Below are positions 37,961 through 47,957 of a stretch of DNA of 64,000 nucleotides, one piece after another. The notes under the pieces are model-generated. The model was given only the letters and a program-made list of their open reading frames with translations, had not been told where the DNA came from and did not search any database. Positions within the stretch are counted from its first letter, which is position 1. The number at the start of each line of letters is the position of its first letter. The stretch is from Synechococcus sp. CBW1107 (GTDB taxonomy: Bacteria > Cyanobacteriota > Cyanobacteriia > PCC-6307 > Cyanobiaceae). Where the stretch lies: NCBI RefSeq assembly GCF_015841355.1, contig NZ_CP064908.1, forward strand, positions 2,914,001-2,978,000, written 5' to 3'. Both the position numbers and the translations under genes were made by a program.

Positions 37961-40387
37961 ATGGGCCCCAGCTCAACCCAGCCCGCCATCACCAGGAGCG
38001 ACGCACCCCTGCTGCGGAATTTCGAAGAGGTGGGCATCGGCGCCATCGCCGAGGTGGGCGGCAAGAACGCGTCTCTGGGGGAAATGATCCGGGAGCTGAC
38101 CAGCCAGGGAGTGAGGGTGCCCGGCGGCTTCGCCACCACCGCCACCGCTTACCGCCTGTTCCTGGCATGCAATGGGCTGGAGAGTCCTCTGAGGGCGATC
38201 CTGGGCGATCTGGACAGCGGCGATCTCACGGCCCTTCAGCAGGCCGGTCAGCGGGCGCGGGAGCTCATCCTTGGGGCTTCCCTGCCGCCCGAGCTCGCCG
38301 ATGCCGTGGCTGCGGCCTATCGCGAGCTGGGAGCCGGCCCGGTGGCGGTTCGCTCCAGTGCCACGGCGGAGGATCTCCCGGATGCCAGCTTCGCCGGCCA
38401 GCAGGAGACTTTCCTGAACGTGCGCGGAGAGCAGGATCTGCTGGCCGCCTGCCTGCGCTGCTACAGCTCCCTGTTCACCGATCGGGCCATCTCCTACCGC
38501 CAGATCAACGGCTTCGATCACCTGGAAGTGGCCCTCTCCATCGGTGTGCAGCGCATGGTGCGTTCCGATCTGGGCGCTGCCGGTGTGATGTTCACCATCG
38601 ATACCGAAACAGGCTTCCGCAACGCCGTGCTGCTCAATGCGGCCTACGGCCTGGGCGAGAACGTGGTTCAGGGCGCGGTGAATCCCGATGAAATCCTGCT
38701 GTTCAAGCCCACCCTGCGGGAGGGCTATGCCGCGATCGTGAGCAAGCGCCTGGGCAGCAAGGCGATCCGGATGGTGTACGACGAGGGTGGCACGGTGCGC
38801 AACGAACCCGTGCCGCTCCCGGAGCGCGGCCGTTATGCCATCAGCGATGACGAGGCCCTGACCCTGGGCCGCTGGGCCTGCCTGATCGAGGATCACTACA
38901 GCGCCCGCCACGGCACGGCCACACCGATGGACATCGAGTGGGCCCGCGACGGCGAGAGCGGCGAGCTGTTCATTCTTCAGGCCCGTCCCGAAACGGTCGA
39001 ATCCAGACGATCGGACTCGGTGCTCTGCCGCTGGTCGCTCAAGCCCCATGACGCGGAGCTGATCACCCACGGACGCGCCATCGGCGCCTCGATCAGCAGC
39101 GGTCGCGCCCGGGTGATCCTCAATCCCAGTGGCATCGATCGCTTCGAAGTGGGTGATCTGCTGGTGACCGAGCGCACCGATCCCGACTGGGAACCGATCC
39201 TCAAGAAGGCCCGGGGGGTGATCACCAACCAGGGCGGACGCACCTGCCACGCGGCGATCATCGCCCGGGAGATGGGCATCACTGCCGTGGTGGGCTGCGG
39301 TGACGCCACGGAACGCATCCAGGACGGCGAAGCGATCACGATCAGCTGCGCCGAAGGGGAAGACGGCATGGTTTACCGCGGACTGCTTCGTTACGAGAAG
39401 GAGGAGCAGAAGCTGGAGCACCTGCCACCCACGCGCACCCGCATCCTGATGAACGTGGGGAACCCGGAGAAGGCCTTCCGCTTCGCGGCCATCCCCTGTG
39501 ATGGCGTCGGTCTGGCCCGGTTGGAGTTCATCATCGCCAACCACATCCGGGTGCACCCGATGGCCCTGCTCCAACCCGGGCGTGTGAGCGATCCGGCCGA
39601 GCGCGAGGCCATCGCCAGCCTCACCGCCGGCTACGACGACCCCACCGAGTACTACGTGGACCGGCTCGCCCAGGGGATGGCTCGGATCGCGGCGGCCTTC
39701 CATCCCAGGCCGGTGGTGCTGCGCTTCTCCGACTTCAAGAGCAATGAGTACGCCCGGCTGCTCGGTGGACGGGCCTTCGAGCCCATCGAAGCCAATCCCA
39801 TGATCGGCTGGAGGGGAGCGGCCCGCTACACCTCAGCGGAATTCCGGCCGGCCTTCGGTCTGGAATGCCAGGCCCTGCTGAGGGTTCGCCGCCAGATGGG
39901 CCTGCGCAACACCATCCCGATGGTGCCCTTCTGCCGCACCCCGGAGGAGGGGGAGCGGGTGCTCGAGGAGATGGCCCGCCACGGACTGGTGCGTGGGGAG
40001 GACGATCTCAAGGTGTACGTGATGTGCGAGCTGCCCAGCAACGTGATCGGCGCCGAGGCCTTCTCGCGGCATTTCGACGGGTTTTCGATCGGCACCAACG
40101 ATCTCACCCAGCTCACTCTCGGCATCGACCGTGATTCCTCCCTTGTCGCCGACCTGTTCGATGAACGTCATCCGATCGTTCAGGAGATGATCCGCCTCGC
40201 CATCCACACCGCCCACCGCTGCGGCCGTCCGATCGGGCTCTGCGGCCAGGCTCCCAGCGACTACCCGGAATTCGCCCGCTTTCTGGTGAAGGAAGGCATC
40301 GATTCGATCAGCCTCAATCCCGATGCGGTGATCAGCACCCGCCTGGCGATCGCGGCGATCGAGGCTGAACTGCCGACAGCAGGCTGA
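37961..40387 (+). CDS. ppsA: Phosphoenolpyruvate synthase
   Basis: Makes PEP from pyruvate and ATP, yielding AMP and phosphate. The 808-residue product has the N-terminal ATP-grasp domain (VGGKNASLGEMI, PVAVRSSATAEDLPDASFAGQ), the swivelling phosphohistidine domain with GGRTCHAAIIARE (His430), and the PEP-binding TIM barrel with FSIGTNDLTQLTLGIDRD and GLCGQAPSDYP. The order matches PpsA rather than pyruvate phosphate dikinase, although the two are related. It follows the periplasmic-binding-like gene by 27 bp. Confidence 0.96.
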   Translation: MGPSSTQPAITRSDAPLLRNFEEVGIGAIAEVGGKNASLGEMIRELTSQGVRVPGGFATTATAYRLFLACNGLESPLRAILGDLDSGDLTALQQAGQRARELILGASLPPELADAVAAAYRELGAGPVAVRSSATAEDLPDASFAGQQETFLNVRGEQDLLAACLRCYSSLFTDRAISYRQINGFDHLEVALSIGVQRMVRSDLGAAGVMFTIDTETGFRNAVLLNAAYGLGENVVQGAVNPDEILLFKPTLREGYAAIVSKRLGSKAIRMVYDEGGTVRNEPVPLPERGRYAISDDEALTLGRWACLIEDHYSARHGTATPMDIEWARDGESGELFILQARPETVESRRSDSVLCRWSLKPHDAELITHGRAIGASISSGRARVILNPSGIDRFEVGDLLVTERTDPDWEPILKKARGVITNQGGRTCHAAIIAREMGITAVVGCGDATERIQDGEAITISCAEGEDGMVYRGLLRYEKEEQKLEHLPPTRTRILMNVGNPEKAFRFAAIPCDGVGLARLEFIIANHIRVHPMALLQPGRVSDPAEREAIASLTAGYDDPTEYYVDRLAQGMARIAAAFHPRPVVLRFSDFKSNEYARLLGGRAFEPIEANPMIGWRGAARYTSAEFRPAFGLECQALLRVRRQMGLRNTIPMVPFCRTPEEGERVLEEMARHGLVRGEDDLKVYVMCELPSNVIGAEAFSRHFDGFSIGTNDLTQLTLGIDRDSSLVADLFDERHPIVQEMIRLAIHTAHRCGRPIGLCGQAPSDYPEFARFLVKEGIDSISLNPDAVISTRLAIAAIEAELPTAG

Positions 40388-40453
40388 ACGCGCCGCCGAG
40401 TCGAGTCGGCCTGGAGGCGGGGCCGATAGCGTCACCTCCCGTCGCGCTGTTCC

Positions 40454-43180
40454 ATGTCAGGCCCGACCACCCGCCCGGGGGACGAGAACTCCCGGAATCC
40501 CCCGTTTCACGCCCTCGAAGGCGCCGCGCTGGTGACCCAGCTGGGCAGCGACCCCGAGCGTGGCCTGAGCGACGAGGAAGCGAACCGGCGCCTCTCCCGC
40601 CTCGGTGCCAATGAGCTCACGGCGCTGCCGGGGCGCCCGGGGTGGCTGCGCTTTCTCGATCAGTTCCACAATCCGCTGCTCTACACCCTTCTGGTCACCG
40701 GCCTGATCAAGCTCTGGATCGACTCGCTCGGCGAGGCCCTGGTGATCTGGAGCGTGACGCTGATCAATGCGGTGATCGGCTTCGTGCAGGAGGATCGGGC
40801 CGAGTCCTCGATCGCGGCGCTGGCCCGCTCAGTGCGCACGCAGGTGGATGTGGTGCGTGACGGACGGGAGCTGCGCCTGCCCTCCGAGCAGCTGGTGGTC
40901 GGTGATCTGGTGCGGCTGAGCGCTGGCGCCAGGGTGCCCGCCGACCTGCGCCTGCTGCAGGTGCGCGAGCTGAGGCTCGACGAATCGGCGCTCACGGGCG
41001 AATCCCTGCCGGTGACGAAATCGTGCCAGGCGGCCCCGGTGGATGCCGCTCTGGGGGATCGTCGTGGCATGGCCCATGCCGGCAGCTTCGTCACCGCTGG
41101 CCAGGCCACAGGACTGGTGGTGGCCTGCGCCGGGGCCACCGAAGTGGGACAGATCTCCACCGTGCTGCGCCAGCGCCAGAGCCTGAGCACCCCGCTCACG
41201 CGCAAATTTCAGCGGTTCAGCCAGACCCTGCTGAAGATCATCCTGGTGCTGGCCGCCCTGACCTTTGCCGTCGGTCTGATCCGGCAACGGGGTTCCGCCG
41301 AGATGTTCGACGGAGCCGTGGCCCTGGCTGTGGGGGCGATCCCCGAGGAGCTGCCGGCGATCGTGACCATCACCCTGGCGATCGGCGTCAACCGCATGGC
41401 CCGGCGCAACGCGATCATCCGCAAGCTGCCGGCCGTGGAGGCCCTCGGCAGCACCACGGTGATCTGCTCCGACAAGACCGGCACCCTCACCCAGAACAGG
41501 ATGCTGGTGCAGGAGATCTACGCCGGTGGCGAGCTGTGCACACTCGAGAGTCTCTGGGACAGGGATTCCCTGGCGGCCAACCGGGCCATCGGCGAAACCC
41601 TGCTGGCGGGGCTGCTCTGCAATGACGCCCGCCACAGCGAAGAGGACGGGCTCGTGGGGGACCCCACGGAAACGGCGCTGCTGGTGGCGGCCCGCTCCGC
41701 CGGCCTGGATCACGAGCGCAGCCTGATCGAGCACCCGCGAAGGGATGCGATTCCGTTTGAATCCGAGCGGCAGTACATGGCCACTCTTCACGGCAGTGCG
41801 CGCATTCTGGTGAAGGGCTCGGTGGAGGCCGTACTGCCCCGCTGCCCGAGTCAGCTGAGTGCCGCTGGCAGCGATGAGCCCCTGGATGCCACCGCCATCC
41901 ACGAGGCAGTGGCCGTGATGGCCGCTCGTGGCCAGCGGGTGCTGGCCTTCGCGGTGGGCCGGGCCCAGCCCCAGCAACCCAGCCTGGAGGAACATCACGT
42001 GGCCCGGGGCCTGCAGTTCGTGGGTCTGCAGGGGATGCTCGATCCGCCCCGGCCCGAGGCCATCGCCGCCGTGGCAGCCTGCCGCGCCGCGGGCATCCGG
42101 GTGAAGATGATCACCGGCGATCATCTCGACACAGCCCTGGCGATCGCAACCCAGATCGGCCTGGGCAGCGGCAAAGGTCCCCTGGAGGGCCTCGATGGTC
42201 CGGCCATCGCCCGTCTTGCGCCCGATGCCCTGGCCAGCAGCGTGGAACGGCTGGATGTCTTCGCCCGGGTGGCCCCGGCCCAGAAACTCGAGCTGGTGCG
42301 GGCGCTCCAGGCCAATGGCGAAATCGTCGCCATGACTGGTGACGGGGTCAACGACGCCCCGGCCCTGAAGCAGGCCGACATCGGCATCGCCATGGGCAGA
42401 GGCGGGACCGAGGTGGCCCGGGAGGCCGCCGACATGCTGCTCACCGATGACAACTTCGCCACCATCGAGGCCGCCGTGGAGGAGGGACGTGCCGTCTACC
42501 TGAACCTGCGCAAATCGCTGGCCTTCGTGCTGCCCGTGAACGGCGCCGCCTCGATGACCATCCTGCTGGCTGCGCTTCTGGGCCTGGAGTTGCCCGTCAC
42601 GGCCCTGCAGGTGCTCTGGCTGAACATGGTGAGCTCGCTGACCATGTCGGTGCCGCTGGCCTTTGAGCCCAGGTGCGAAGGGTTGATGCTCCAGCCGCCG
42701 AGACCTCCCCGCCAGCCCCTGCTGACTGGCGGTCTGATCAGGCGGATCCTGCTGGTGTCGCTGTTCAACTGGGCCCTGATCTTCAGTCTCTTCGCCTGGG
42801 GGCGCCGGAACGGTCTGGATCTGGCCGGCGCCCGCACCATGGCGGTGCAGGGGCTGGTGCTGGCCCAGATGGTCTACCTGCTCAGCATCAGCCAGGTCAG
42901 CAAGGGGCTCCACCGCCTCGGCGAACGGGGATGGGGCCAGCTGACTCAGGCGCCGGTGCTGCTCCTGGGTCTGGCTCTGGCCCTGATCCTGCAGGTGACC
43001 TTCAGCCAGCTGGGGTGGATGAACCAGCTGTTCGGAACCGAGGCCCTGAGCCTGAACCAGTGGCTGATCTGTGCTCTGCCGATGCTGCCGATGCTGCCCG
43101 TGGCCCTGGCGGGACAACGGCTGGATCCCACCACAGACCCCGCTGGACGTGAGCTGGGACCCGTGGAGCTCGGATCTTGA
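40454..43180 (+). CDS. P-type cation-transporting ATPase
   Basis: A 908-residue P2-type ion pump. Clear landmarks are LRLDESALTGESLPV (actuator domain TGES), PEELPAIVTITLAIGV (M4), the phosphorylation site SDKTGTLTQNRM (Asp340), KMITGDHLDTA, and AMTGDGVNDAPAL. The M6 region reads NMVSSLTMSVPLAFEP, lacking the Asp of the Ca2+ ATPase M6 motif, so calcium specificity is not supported and the ion is unknown. The stop overlaps the start of the ArsB/NhaD-like permease (TTGA), pointing to a joint function. Confidence 0.9.
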   Translation: MSGPTTRPGDENSRNPPFHALEGAALVTQLGSDPERGLSDEEANRRLSRLGANELTALPGRPGWLRFLDQFHNPLLYTLLVTGLIKLWIDSLGEALVIWSVTLINAVIGFVQEDRAESSIAALARSVRTQVDVVRDGRELRLPSEQLVVGDLVRLSAGARVPADLRLLQVRELRLDESALTGESLPVTKSCQAAPVDAALGDRRGMAHAGSFVTAGQATGLVVACAGATEVGQISTVLRQRQSLSTPLTRKFQRFSQTLLKIILVLAALTFAVGLIRQRGSAEMFDGAVALAVGAIPEELPAIVTITLAIGVNRMARRNAIIRKLPAVEALGSTTVICSDKTGTLTQNRMLVQEIYAGGELCTLESLWDRDSLAANRAIGETLLAGLLCNDARHSEEDGLVGDPTETALLVAARSAGLDHERSLIEHPRRDAIPFESERQYMATLHGSARILVKGSVEAVLPRCPSQLSAAGSDEPLDATAIHEAVAVMAARGQRVLAFAVGRAQPQQPSLEEHHVARGLQFVGLQGMLDPPRPEAIAAVAACRAAGIRVKMITGDHLDTALAIATQIGLGSGKGPLEGLDGPAIARLAPDALASSVERLDVFARVAPAQKLELVRALQANGEIVAMTGDGVNDAPALKQADIGIAMGRGGTEVAREAADMLLTDDNFATIEAAVEEGRAVYLNLRKSLAFVLPVNGAASMTILLAALLGLELPVTALQVLWLNMVSSLTMSVPLAFEPRCEGLMLQPPRPPRQPLLTGGLIRRILLVSLFNWALIFSLFAWGRRNGLDLAGARTMAVQGLVLAQMVYLLSISQVSKGLHRLGERGWGQLTQAPVLLLGLALALILQVTFSQLGWMNQLFGTEALSLNQWLICALPMLPMLPVALAGQRLDPTTDPAGRELGPVELGS

Positions 43181-44478
43181 GCCACCAGGCCTGGATCACC
43201 CTGGCCACGGCGGTGGCCGTGTTCACAGCCACCGCCATCGGTCTGACCCAGTTCACGGCAGCGGCCCTGCTGGGGGCGACCCTGGTGATCTTCTGCGGGG
43301 CGATCAGCCTGCCCGAAGCGGCCAGCAGCGTGGCCCAGGCCCAGGGCACGCTCACGCTGCTGTTCGGAATGATGGTGGTGGTCCAGGCCCTGGAGACCAC
43401 CGGCGCCTTTCCGGTTCTGGCCCATCGCCTGATGGAGGCGTCCCGGGGGGAAGGGCGCAGGCTTCTGCTCGGCCTGGTACTGCTCACCAGCGCCATCTGT
43501 GCCTGGTTGCCGAATGCCGCCACGGTGCTGCTGATCGGCCCCCTGCTGCCACCGCTGGCCAGGGAATTGGACCTGGATCCGCGCCCGCTGCTGATTCTGC
43601 TGGTGCTCACGGCCAACAGCGCCGGCCTGCTGACCGTGATCGGCGATCCCGCCACCTACCTGGTGGCCAGCCAGATCGGCCTGGGCTTCCTCGCCTACTG
43701 GCGGCAGGTGGCGAGCGCCGGCGCCCTCAGCCTGGTCATGGTGCTCCTCACCCTGCCCTGGCTGTACCGCAGCATCTGGACACTGCGTCTGCCTCCTCCG
43801 CAGCTGGAAGCGCCACGGCTGCGCCGTCCCGGTGCCTGCGCCCTGCTGCTGCTGGTTGTGCTGGTGATGCTGCCGCTGTTCCTCTGGGGTGAGAGCCTTC
43901 CGATTCCGCTCAGGCCCGAGGGCACGGCGCTGGCGGGGGCGGCGGTGAGCCTGCTGGTGGTGCAGCGCTGCCGACTGATCAGTGTCGAGCGCCTGCTCTC
44001 CCGGCTCGACTGGTCGACGCTGCTCTATTTCATCGGCCTGTTCGTGCTGATCGGTGCCCTCGAGCGGCAGGGAGTGCTGGCGTCCGCAGCCTCCATGCTC
44101 GGCGGACTGATCAGGAGCGGCAGCGGTGCCGGCGCCCAGCTGCTGTTGCTCGGCACCGCATCGGCTTCCGCCGTGGTGCCGAACATTCCGCTGGTGGCCA
44201 CGCTCACACCCGTGCTGCTGGAGAGCAGCAGCCAGGCGGGACTGCTCAGAGCCGGGGGGACGGTTCCTGAGACCCTGCTCCCCAGCTTCTTTGCCCTGAT
44301 GCTGGGTGGGACACTGGGAGGCAATGCCACCTTGATCGGCGCTTCGGCCAATCTCGTGGCCGCCGGCATCGCCAGCCAGGAGGGTTGCCCGATCTCCTTC
44401 CGCCAGTGGCTGAACTTCGGTGTTCCCACGGTGCTGCTGCAGCTGGCGGCCTCGGCCCTGTGGCTGAACCACTGGTAA
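43177..44478 (+). CDS. ArsB/NhaD-superfamily ion permease
   Basis: A 433-residue polytopic membrane protein of the ion transporter (IT) superfamily, which includes ArsB, NhaD and the P protein. Characteristic helices: ICAWLPNAATVLLIGPLL with the following NSAGLLTVIGDPATYLVASQIGLGF, and the repeat in the C-terminal half (GGTLGGNATLIGASANLVAAG). The substrate could be an anion or Na+/H+; sequence alone does not tell. The TTG start overlaps the stop of the P-type ATPase gene. Confidence 0.82.
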   Translation: MSHQAWITLATAVAVFTATAIGLTQFTAAALLGATLVIFCGAISLPEAASSVAQAQGTLTLLFGMMVVVQALETTGAFPVLAHRLMEASRGEGRRLLLGLVLLTSAICAWLPNAATVLLIGPLLPPLARELDLDPRPLLILLVLTANSAGLLTVIGDPATYLVASQIGLGFLAYWRQVASAGALSLVMVLLTLPWLYRSIWTLRLPPPQLEAPRLRRPGACALLLLVVLVMLPLFLWGESLPIPLRPEGTALAGAAVSLLVVQRCRLISVERLLSRLDWSTLLYFIGLFVLIGALERQGVLASAASMLGGLIRSGSGAGAQLLLLGTASASAVVPNIPLVATLTPVLLESSSQAGLLRAGGTVPETLLPSFFALMLGGTLGGNATLIGASANLVAAGIASQEGCPISFRQWLNFGVPTVLLQLAASALWLNHW

Positions 44479-44621
44479 CCGTCGGCAGGCTGACTTGCGC
44501 GCCAGGACGGGGGCTGGAGCCGATCAACCACGCTTAACGGAGTCATAGGCAACGCAACTTCATTGGCGCCCCGCAGCGGACGGGAAGCCCCTAAGGTTCT
44601 GCGAATCTCCCGCACAACGCG

Positions 44622-46448
44622 ATGACCGTCCCCTTCTTCGAGACGGCCTGGCTGATCCCTCTCTACCCGTTGCTGGGCGGTTTGTTCTCCTTCCTCTGGT
44701 CCCCTGGTCTGATCAGCCAGAGTGGTCCGAGGCCGGCCGGGTATCTCAATCTGGTCATGAATCTCCTGGCCTTCGGCCATGGCCTGCTGGCCTGGATCGG
44801 CTGTTCCGGCCGCTCCCTCAGCTTCTCCTGGACCTGGCTGTCCACTGCGGGGTTGACCATCAATTTCGACGCCACGATCGATCGCAGCGTGTTGATTGCG
44901 ATGACGATGATCTGCGGTGTTCATCTCCTTGCTCAGGTCTATGCGATCGGCTACCTGGAGATGGATTGGGGCTGGCCACGTTTCTTCGGATCACTGAATC
45001 TCTTCGAAGCTGGACTCTGCGCCCTGGTGCTCACTGATTCGCTGTTTTTTTCCTATGTGGTCCTGGAGCTGCTCACCCTGGGCACCTATCTGATCGTTGG
45101 CACCTGGTACAACCAGTCGTTGGTGGTCAAGGGCGCGCGCGATGCCTTCCTGACCAAACGGGTTGGTGACCTGGTCCTGCTCGCGGGCGTGATCGCCCTG
45201 CTGCCGATGGCCGGCAGCTGGAACTTCAACGACCTGGCTCTCTGGGCCGCCCAGGCCGAACCGTCTCCGGCCCTGACCCTGATCCTGCTGGCCCTGGTGG
45301 CCGGGCCGATGGGCAAATGCGCCCAGATTCCCCTTCACCTCTGGCTGGATGAAGCCATGGAGGGCCCTCTCCCTTCAACGATCCTGCGCAGCTCGGTGGT
45401 GGTGGCCGGAGGCGCCTGGGTGCTGCTGCGACTGCACCCCCTGCTGGCCATCAGCCCCACGGCCCAGGCCTTTCTGGTGGTGGTCGGCGGCACCACGGCC
45501 CTGGTGGGAGCCCTGATCGCCCTGGCCCAGATCGACATCAAACGGGCCCTGTCGTTTCTGGTGAGCAGCTGGTTCGGCCTTCTGTTCATGGCCGTTGGTT
45601 GCGGTTCCGTGGACGCCGCCTGGCACATGCTTCTGATCTATCCCCTGCCGATGGCTCTGATGCTCATGGCCGTGGGCACGGTGATCAGCAGCAACGTCAC
45701 CCAGGACCTCACCCAGCTGGGGGGGCTCTGGTCGAGACGTCCGCTCACCGGTCTGGCTTTTCTCGTCGGTGCGGCCGGCCTCGTGGCTCTGCCTCCGCTC
45801 GCCGGTTTCGGAGCCTTGAACGACCTGGCCGCTTCCCTCCTCGAGAGCCCCGCCCCGGCAGCCCTGCTGGCCGTGCTGCTGCTGACCAATACCCTGATCA
45901 GCGCCGGCCTGGTGCGCATCTTCAGGAGGATCTGGGGCGGAATCCCCTCGGTGTTCACGGCCCGTTCGGCGGAGGTGCTCTGGCTGATGGTGCTTCCCAC
46001 CATGGTGGGGGCGGGGCTTGTGCTCCATCTGCCGATCCTTCTGGCCCCCACTCCGTTCGGGGGCTTCCACTGGAGTCCTCTGGCGCTGCCTCTGCTGGTC
46101 TCCACCCTGCTGGGCGGAGCGCTCACCTGGCAGCAGCTTCCTCACCCCCTGGACGGACTGCAGCACTGGCTGGCGGCCGATCTGCACACCGAAACCTTCT
46201 ACCGGCGCACCGTTGTGGGCCTGGTGGTGGTGCTGGCCGCCGCCAGCAGCTGGATGGATCGCCGCCTGGTGGATGGCTTCAGCGACCGCAGCGGCGGTCT
46301 GACCATGGAGGGTGCCCGACGCCTCAGCCTGAGCACGTCAGGCCGGGTTCAGGGCTACGCCCTCACCGTGCTCATCGGCGTGCTGCTGATGGGGGCCTGG
46401 ATCCTGGTGCGCCAGCCGGCCCTGACGCCGAGCCTGCTTCGTTTCTGA
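44622..46448 (+). CDS. ndhF4: NAD(P)H dehydrogenase subunit F4 (CO2-uptake NDH-1 complex)
   Basis: A 608-residue antiporter-like membrane subunit of the NDH-1MS' complex, which takes up CO2 by converting it to bicarbonate. Features are the usual NuoL-type hydrophobic helices (LLGGLFSFLWSP, YVVLELLTLGTYLIVGTWYNQ, LVALPPLAGFGALNDLAAS). The assignment to the CO2-uptake type (F4 rather than F1 or F3) rests on the following ndhD and cupB genes. It is preceded by a 143-bp spacer that should carry the promoter. ATG start. Confidence 0.93.
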   Translation: MTVPFFETAWLIPLYPLLGGLFSFLWSPGLISQSGPRPAGYLNLVMNLLAFGHGLLAWIGCSGRSLSFSWTWLSTAGLTINFDATIDRSVLIAMTMICGVHLLAQVYAIGYLEMDWGWPRFFGSLNLFEAGLCALVLTDSLFFSYVVLELLTLGTYLIVGTWYNQSLVVKGARDAFLTKRVGDLVLLAGVIALLPMAGSWNFNDLALWAAQAEPSPALTLILLALVAGPMGKCAQIPLHLWLDEAMEGPLPSTILRSSVVVAGGAWVLLRLHPLLAISPTAQAFLVVVGGTTALVGALIALAQIDIKRALSFLVSSWFGLLFMAVGCGSVDAAWHMLLIYPLPMALMLMAVGTVISSNVTQDLTQLGGLWSRRPLTGLAFLVGAAGLVALPPLAGFGALNDLAASLLESPAPAALLAVLLLTNTLISAGLVRIFRRIWGGIPSVFTARSAEVLWLMVLPTMVGAGLVLHLPILLAPTPFGGFHWSPLALPLLVSTLLGGALTWQQLPHPLDGLQHWLAADLHTETFYRRTVVGLVVVLAAASSWMDRRLVDGFSDRSGGLTMEGARRLSLSTSGRVQGYALTVLIGVLLMGAWILVRQPALTPSLLRF

Positions 46449-46475
46449 CGACCGTTTTCCCAGCTGCCGACTCCG

Positions 46476-47957
46476 ATGCTGCTTCTGCTTCTGTTGCTTC
46501 CGCTGGCGGCCGCGCTGGTGATGATCGTGGTTCCATCTGGGCCCTGGCCCCGTCGCCTGGCTCTGGTGACCCCTGGGCTGCAGCTGCTGCTGGCCGTCCG
46601 CATGGTGCTGCAGCCCGCCAGTGACCTGAGGCTGGCGTGGCTGCCGCAGATCGGACTCGACTTTCATCTCGGCCAGGATGGTCTCTCCCTCCCCCTGATC
46701 GGCCTCACCGCCCTCCTCACTCTGATGGCCGTTGCCGCCACCAGCCCGGAGGTCCCGCGTCAACGGCTGTTCTTCGGCCTTGTGCTGGCCACCAACCTGG
46801 GGCTTCAGGGGGCCCTGCTGGCCCGTAACGGTCTGCTGTTCGTGATCGCCTTCGAGCTGATCCTGATTCCCACCACGCTTCTGATCGCCATCTGGGGCCA
46901 CGAGCGCAGCCGTGAGGCCGCCATTCGCTACCTGCTGTACGGGGGTGTCTCCGGTGTATCCCTGCTGGCCGGGGTGCTCGCCCTCGGCCTGCTCAATGCC
47001 AACGGGTTCAGCCTCGCCTACGACGACATGGGGACAGCGCTGCTGCCCCAGGGCTCCAGGGGCTGGATTCTCGCTCTGCTGATCCTGGCCTTTGGCCTCA
47101 AGTTGCCGGTGGTCCCCCTGCATGGCTGGCAGCCACTGGCCTACAGCGAATCCTCATCCCCTGTGGCGATGCTGCTCGCCGGTGCCGTCTCCAAGCTCGG
47201 CGCCTACGGCCTGCTGCGCTTCGGTGTCGGCTTCATGGGTGACACCTGGGAAGCCTGGGCGCCTCTCATCGCCGTTGCCGGTACAGCGAGTGCGGTCTAT
47301 GGAGCCCTGAACGCCATCGCCCAGACCGACATGCGCCGGCTGGTGGCCTACAGCTCCCTCGGACACATGGGGCTGCTGCTGCTGGCCATGGCTGCGGCCA
47401 CCCCCCTGAGCCTTCAGGGGGCCGTTGCCCAGGTGCTGGCCCACGGACTGATCTCCGCACTCCTGTTCTGTCTGGTCGGACTGATCGAAGCCAAGACAGG
47501 CACCACCGAGATCCCCGAACTTTCAGGCCTGCTCAATCCGCTGCGTGGTCTGCCCTTCACCCTGGGGATGTTCCTTCTGGCCCTGATGGCCGCCGCCGGT
47601 CTGCCCGGCATGGTCGGCTTCGTGGCGGAACTGGTGGTCTTCCAGGGCAGCTGGAGCGTCTTCCCGCTGCCCACCCTCGGGTGCCTGTTCGCCTCGGGGC
47701 TCACGGCGGTCTACGCCGTCCGCTTGTTCAACCGGGTGGGCTTCGGCAAGCTGGACAACGCCAAGGCTTTCTATCCCGCCACCACCTGGCCCGAGCGCCT
47801 GCCGGCCCTGGCCCTCTCGCTTCTCGTGCTGGTGGGTGGCCTCTGGCCGCCGCTCACCCTGGGCTGGAGTGAATCCGTCACCACGCCCCTGGCTCAGCAC
47901 CGACCCCTGATTGCTTCTCTCCCCGCCCCTTCAACCCTGCAGGAGCTCCCCTCATGA
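46476..47957 (+). CDS. ndhD4: NAD(P)H dehydrogenase subunit D4 (CO2-uptake NDH-1 complex)
   Basis: A 493-residue NuoM-type antiporter subunit that pairs with NdhF4. It shows LLFVIAFELILIPTTLLIAIWG, VPLHGWQPLAYSESSSPVAML with its conserved proline-rich loop, AIAQTDMRRLVAYSSLGHMGLLLL and the late MAAAGLPGMVGFVAE. The ATG follows ndhF4 by 27 bp, and the stop overlaps cupB by ATGA, so the three genes form one unit. Confidence 0.95.
   Translation: MLLLLLLLPLAAALVMIVVPSGPWPRRLALVTPGLQLLLAVRMVLQPASDLRLAWLPQIGLDFHLGQDGLSLPLIGLTALLTLMAVAATSPEVPRQRLFFGLVLATNLGLQGALLARNGLLFVIAFELILIPTTLLIAIWGHERSREAAIRYLLYGGVSGVSLLAGVLALGLLNANGFSLAYDDMGTALLPQGSRGWILALLILAFGLKLPVVPLHGWQPLAYSESSSPVAMLLAGAVSKLGAYGLLRFGVGFMGDTWEAWAPLIAVAGTASAVYGALNAIAQTDMRRLVAYSSLGHMGLLLLAMAAATPLSLQGAVAQVLAHGLISALLFCLVGLIEAKTGTTEIPELSGLLNPLRGLPFTLGMFLLALMAAAGLPGMVGFVAELVVFQGSWSVFPLPTLGCLFASGLTAVYAVRLFNRVGFGKLDNAKAFYPATTWPERLPALALSLLVLVGGLWPPLTLGWSESVTTPLAQHRPLIASLPAPSTLQELPS

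Noticed and set aside
40829-43117. A 762-codon minus-strand frame opposite the P-type ATPase
   Set aside because: Low-complexity His/Gln/Gly translation typical of a shadow frame; the plus-strand ATPase carries every signature motif.
42946-44472. A 508-codon minus-strand frame opposite the ArsB/NhaD-like permease
   Set aside because: Gln-rich shadow with no domain; the permease on the other strand is well supported.
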